Positions 61,980-64,000 of a stretch of DNA of 64,000 nucleotides are shown one piece after another (the stretch's first letter is position 1; each line of letters opens with the position of its first letter). Made by a program: the position numbers and the translations under genes. The stretch comes from Sinorhizobium sp. RAC02 (lineage in GTDB: Bacteria; Pseudomonadota; Alphaproteobacteria; Rhizobiales; Rhizobiaceae), in NCBI RefSeq assembly GCF_001713395.1, contig NZ_CP016450.1, positions 992,001 to 1,056,000 on the forward strand, written 5' to 3'. The notes below the pieces were generated by a model that was not told where the DNA came from, made no database searches, and was given only the letters and a program-made list of their open reading frames with translations.

Positions 61980-62246
61980 ATGCCCAATCCGAAAGCCCTT
62001 GCGGCGATGGCGATTGCGTTCGCTCTATCGGGCTGTGCGCCTTCCACGCTGGAACCCATACGCGGCAGCATTACCTACAACGGGCAGCCGCGGACGAAGC
62101 TGACGAAATCGCCGATCGGCAGTACGTTTGACCACAAATTCATTGGCCAGTCCGGCGACCAATATATCGAAACGTACCGCATAGCCCCGGATCGCTCGCT
62201 GGAGCTTCTGTCCCGCTACAAGTTGGAAATCGTCGATTCCCGGTAG
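61980..62246 (+). CDS. Small lipoprotein
   Basis: An 88-residue protein from ATG at 61980 (GGAGAG upstream). The signal AAMAIAFALSGC contains a lipobox with Cys near residue 18. The mature part has RGSITYNGQPRTKLTKSPIG and DQYIETYRIAPDRSL. It is predicted in the outer membrane or periplasmic face. Function unknown. Confidence 0.8.
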   Translation: MPNPKALAAMAIAFALSGCAPSTLEPIRGSITYNGQPRTKLTKSPIGSTFDHKFIGQSGDQYIETYRIAPDRSLELLSRYKLEIVDSR

Positions 62247-62319
62247 CCTGATCAAAATTATACCGTTTCGGGGCGGCTCGAGAGGAGGCGCGTTCGCAAA
62301 CGCGCCTCACATTTCGCTG

Positions 62320-62748
62320 CTATTGCGCCGGTGCGGCGCCTTCCAGCCCGACAAGGGCGATCTTGGCGTAGCCGGCGGCGCGCAGCAGGTTCATCACATC
62401 CATGACGCTGCCGTAGTCGACGGCCTTGTCGGCGCGCAGCAGGATCCGCGTCTGCTTGTTGCCTTCCGTCACGGCATCGAGTTCCGGCCCGAAATTGTCG
62501 CGTGCGATCTCGCCGTTGCCGATCGACACTGCGAGGTCCTTCTTCAGCGTCATGAAGACCGGCTTGTCCTCGCGCGGGGTCGGCTGGGCGACGGAGGAGG
62601 GCAGGTCGACATTGATGTCGACAGTGGCGAGCGGTGCTGCCACCATGAAGATGATGAGCAGAACCAGCATGACGTCGATGAACGGCGTCACGTTGATTTC
62701 GCTGTTCTCCTCGAGGTCGTCGCCGCTATCCTTGATCTTGCTGGCCAT
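62320..62748 (-). CDS. exbD: Biopolymer transport protein ExbD
   Basis: A 142-residue protein with one N-terminal membrane helix (FIDVMLVLLIIFMVAAPLAT) carrying the conserved Asp, and a periplasmic domain. Works with ExbB to use the proton gradient to energise TonB. It is four bases after exbB. Confidence 0.93.
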   Translation of the reverse strand: MASKIKDSGDDLEENSEINVTPFIDVMLVLLIIFMVAAPLATVDINVDLPSSVAQPTPREDKPVFMTLKKDLAVSIGNGEIARDNFGPELDAVTEGNKQTRILLRADKAVDYGSVMDVMNLLRAAGYAKIALVGLEGAAPAQ

Positions 62749-62752
62749 GGCG

Positions 62753-63820
62753 TCACCCGATCTTTACGACGGAGCCGGCAGCGCGTTCGGTGCGTTGCGC
62801 GGGGTGGCGAACGGCGCGGCGCACGTCGAGGTCGCGGCTGGCGAGCCTTTCGATGGCAGCCGAGGCATCGGCAAGGTTCTGGCGGTAGCCGGTGATGGCG
62901 CGGGCGAGGAAGTTGTAGAACACCACCGCGGGGATTGCGGCGACGAGGCCGATTGCGGTGGCCAGAAGCGCTTCGGCAATGCCTGGCGCGACGATGGCGA
63001 GGTTGGTGGTCTGCGCCTTCGAGATGCCGATGAACGAATTCATGATACCCCAGACGGTGCCGAAGAGGCCGACGAACGGACCGGTCGAACCGATCGTGGC
63101 GAGCAGGCCCGTGCCCTTGGCAATGCGGCGGCCGGAATGGGCTTCCATGCGCGAAAGGCGCGAGGCGATGCGTTCCTTCACGCCGCCATCCGACACGTGA
63201 TCGAGAACACCTTCGGACAATTCCATCTCTTCCCGGGCGGCGCGGGTCATGCGGGCGGCCACGCCGCGGTTGCGGCCGAGCGCCTGCTCGCCATCCTCCA
63301 GGCCGCGTGCAGCGGAGAGCCGGCGGACCGCGTGGCTGGCGGAGCGCTGGGCGCTGCCGAGTTCGACGATCTTCACCAGAAGCACGGTCCAGGTGACGAC
63401 GGAAGCGAAGGCAAGGCCGAGCATCACGCCTTTGACGACGATGTCGGCGGCCATGAACATGCCCCAGGGGGAGAGGTCGTGCGGCAGGCCGGACTGGCGT
63501 TCGCCGGCCGCGGGCTCTGTATCATCGAGCGCTTCGAGCTCGGTTGCCGTCTCTCCGGCGGGTGCCGTGCCCGTATCTTCCGGGTTCGCCGGATTTTCGG
63601 CCGTGTTTTCACCGGTCACGGGGCGGGATGTCGTGTCGGTCGTAGAGGCACCGTCCGTTGCAGCACCTGTCGCCTGTCCCGATGTTACAGGTTGGTTGTC
63701 CGTCTGGACCGACGGGGTCTCCTGGGTCTGCGCCGACACGGTATGCGGGGTGGTAAGCGCCATCAGGAGGATCGCGAGTAGCAGTCGAGACCGTTTCAGC
63801 ACGGTGTATTCCTCTTGCAT
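62753..63820 (-). CDS. exbB: TonB-system energiser ExbB
   Basis: A 355-residue protein. Signal peptide (LLLAILLMALTTPHTVSA), a Thr/Ala/Pro-rich linker to about residue 110, then the MotA/TolQ/ExbB core with three membrane helices: MFMAADIVVKGVMLGLAFAS, TIGSTGPFVGLFGTVWGIMN and IAEALLATAIGLVAAIPAVV. The long linker is the rhizobial form. exbD follows at once. It supports iron or heme uptake. Confidence 0.93.
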   Translation of the reverse strand: MQEEYTVLKRSRLLLAILLMALTTPHTVSAQTQETPSVQTDNQPVTSGQATGAATDGASTTDTTSRPVTGENTAENPANPEDTGTAPAGETATELEALDDTEPAAGERQSGLPHDLSPWGMFMAADIVVKGVMLGLAFASVVTWTVLLVKIVELGSAQRSASHAVRRLSAARGLEDGEQALGRNRGVAARMTRAAREEMELSEGVLDHVSDGGVKERIASRLSRMEAHSGRRIAKGTGLLATIGSTGPFVGLFGTVWGIMNSFIGISKAQTTNLAIVAPGIAEALLATAIGLVAAIPAVVFYNFLARAITGYRQNLADASAAIERLASRDLDVRRAVRHPAQRTERAAGSVVKIG

Positions 63821-63836
63821 GTCTCAGTTAAACGAA

Positions 63837-63856
63837 GCCCGCTCGCTGGAGCGGGC
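63837..63856 (-). terminator. Hairpin just upstream of exbB
   Basis: GCCCGCTC pairs with GAGCGGGC around four bases, 17 bases before the exbB start. On the minus strand TTCGTTTAAC follows. It may end an upstream transcript or act as a leader attenuator. Confidence 0.5.
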
Positions 63857-64000
63857 AGGGTACGGGCGCGAGGCGCTCCTAAAACCTGAGTTCTTAATAC
63901 GACATTATACGTAAGGCAGGCAATGATATGTTGAGTAGTTTATTCATGATAATGCCTGGAGCGGCCGGATGACTGGCTTTCGTCCTCGACGTGGCGCGGA

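Noticed and set aside
62426..63781. A 451-codon plus-strand open frame
   Set aside because: It is antisense to exbD and exbB.
1..64000. CRISPR array
   Set aside because: No regularly spaced direct repeats were found; the SinR-like gene at 58183 has no cas neighbours.
63969..64000. Possible start of a plus-strand gene at the right edge (MTGFRPRRGA)
   Set aside because: Only ten codons are visible with a modest ribosome-binding site; too little to support a gene.

Overview
The window looks like chromosomal DNA of a Rhizobiaceae-type alphaproteobacterium (Rhizobium, Agrobacterium, Ensifer or Shinella relatives). The gene set and style fit: a class II ribonucleotide reductase, a DUF47-Pit phosphate operon as in Sinorhizobium orfA-pit, a divergent Lrp-type regulator and alanine dehydrogenase, HlyU, DUF982 and RcnB proteins, and the palindromic GCAATTCCAGCAAA intergenic repeat. 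The species cannot be fixed from the sequence.

Housekeeping block, about 1-25.3 kb: nrdJ (partial) with NrdR-like boxes, gpt, an N-acetyltransferase, a tandem universal stress protein, a CinA-type MoCF protein, wrbA, a zinc-ribbon protein of unknown function beside tRNA-Leu(UAA), DUF47-pit with a Pho-box-like site, trkH, ilvA, hlyU, a membrane diguanylate cyclase, ppk2-zntB-like, lrp/ald, and a sulfur-themed minus-strand run cysK-alaX-sseA-GNAT, then cfa.

Variable zone, about 25.4-31.3 kb: very small genes (24-90 codons), several with strong ribosome-binding sites, plus a methyltransferase, a DUF1275 membrane protein and a YciF-type ferritin-like protein. One microprotein gene has its ribosome-binding site and start codon duplicated in tandem.

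Island 1, 31,393-51,884: bounded by 16-bp direct repeats of the 3' end of tRNA-Asn(GUU). A P4-type integrase at its left end has lost its catalytic half to an IS21-family element, which itself carries an IS3-family element (a nested insertion with an apparent 3-bp target duplication). Cargo includes a series of unrelated small proteins that look like orphan immunity genes (DUF4375, a HEAT-like protein and others) mixed with gene debris, an SDR, an orphan RTX protein, two membrane proteins, two overlapping tyrosine recombinase genes with a small partner, and an Xre regulator with three operator repeats. The island appears to have supplied a new terminator for the tRNA it occupies.

Island 2, about 54.4-61.7 kb: a degraded region ending at tRNA-Cys(GCA). 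It holds a broken tyrosine integrase, prophage debris (an RNase H fragment, DUF6362), an in-frame IS-phage chimera, an IS701-family element interrupted by an IS5-family element, and two further transposase fragments against the tRNA.

The core resumes between the islands (DUF2938, rcnB, a TylF-like methyltransferase) and after tRNA-Cys (a small lipoprotein, then exbB-exbD at the right edge). All assignments are from reading the sequence; no database search was possible.
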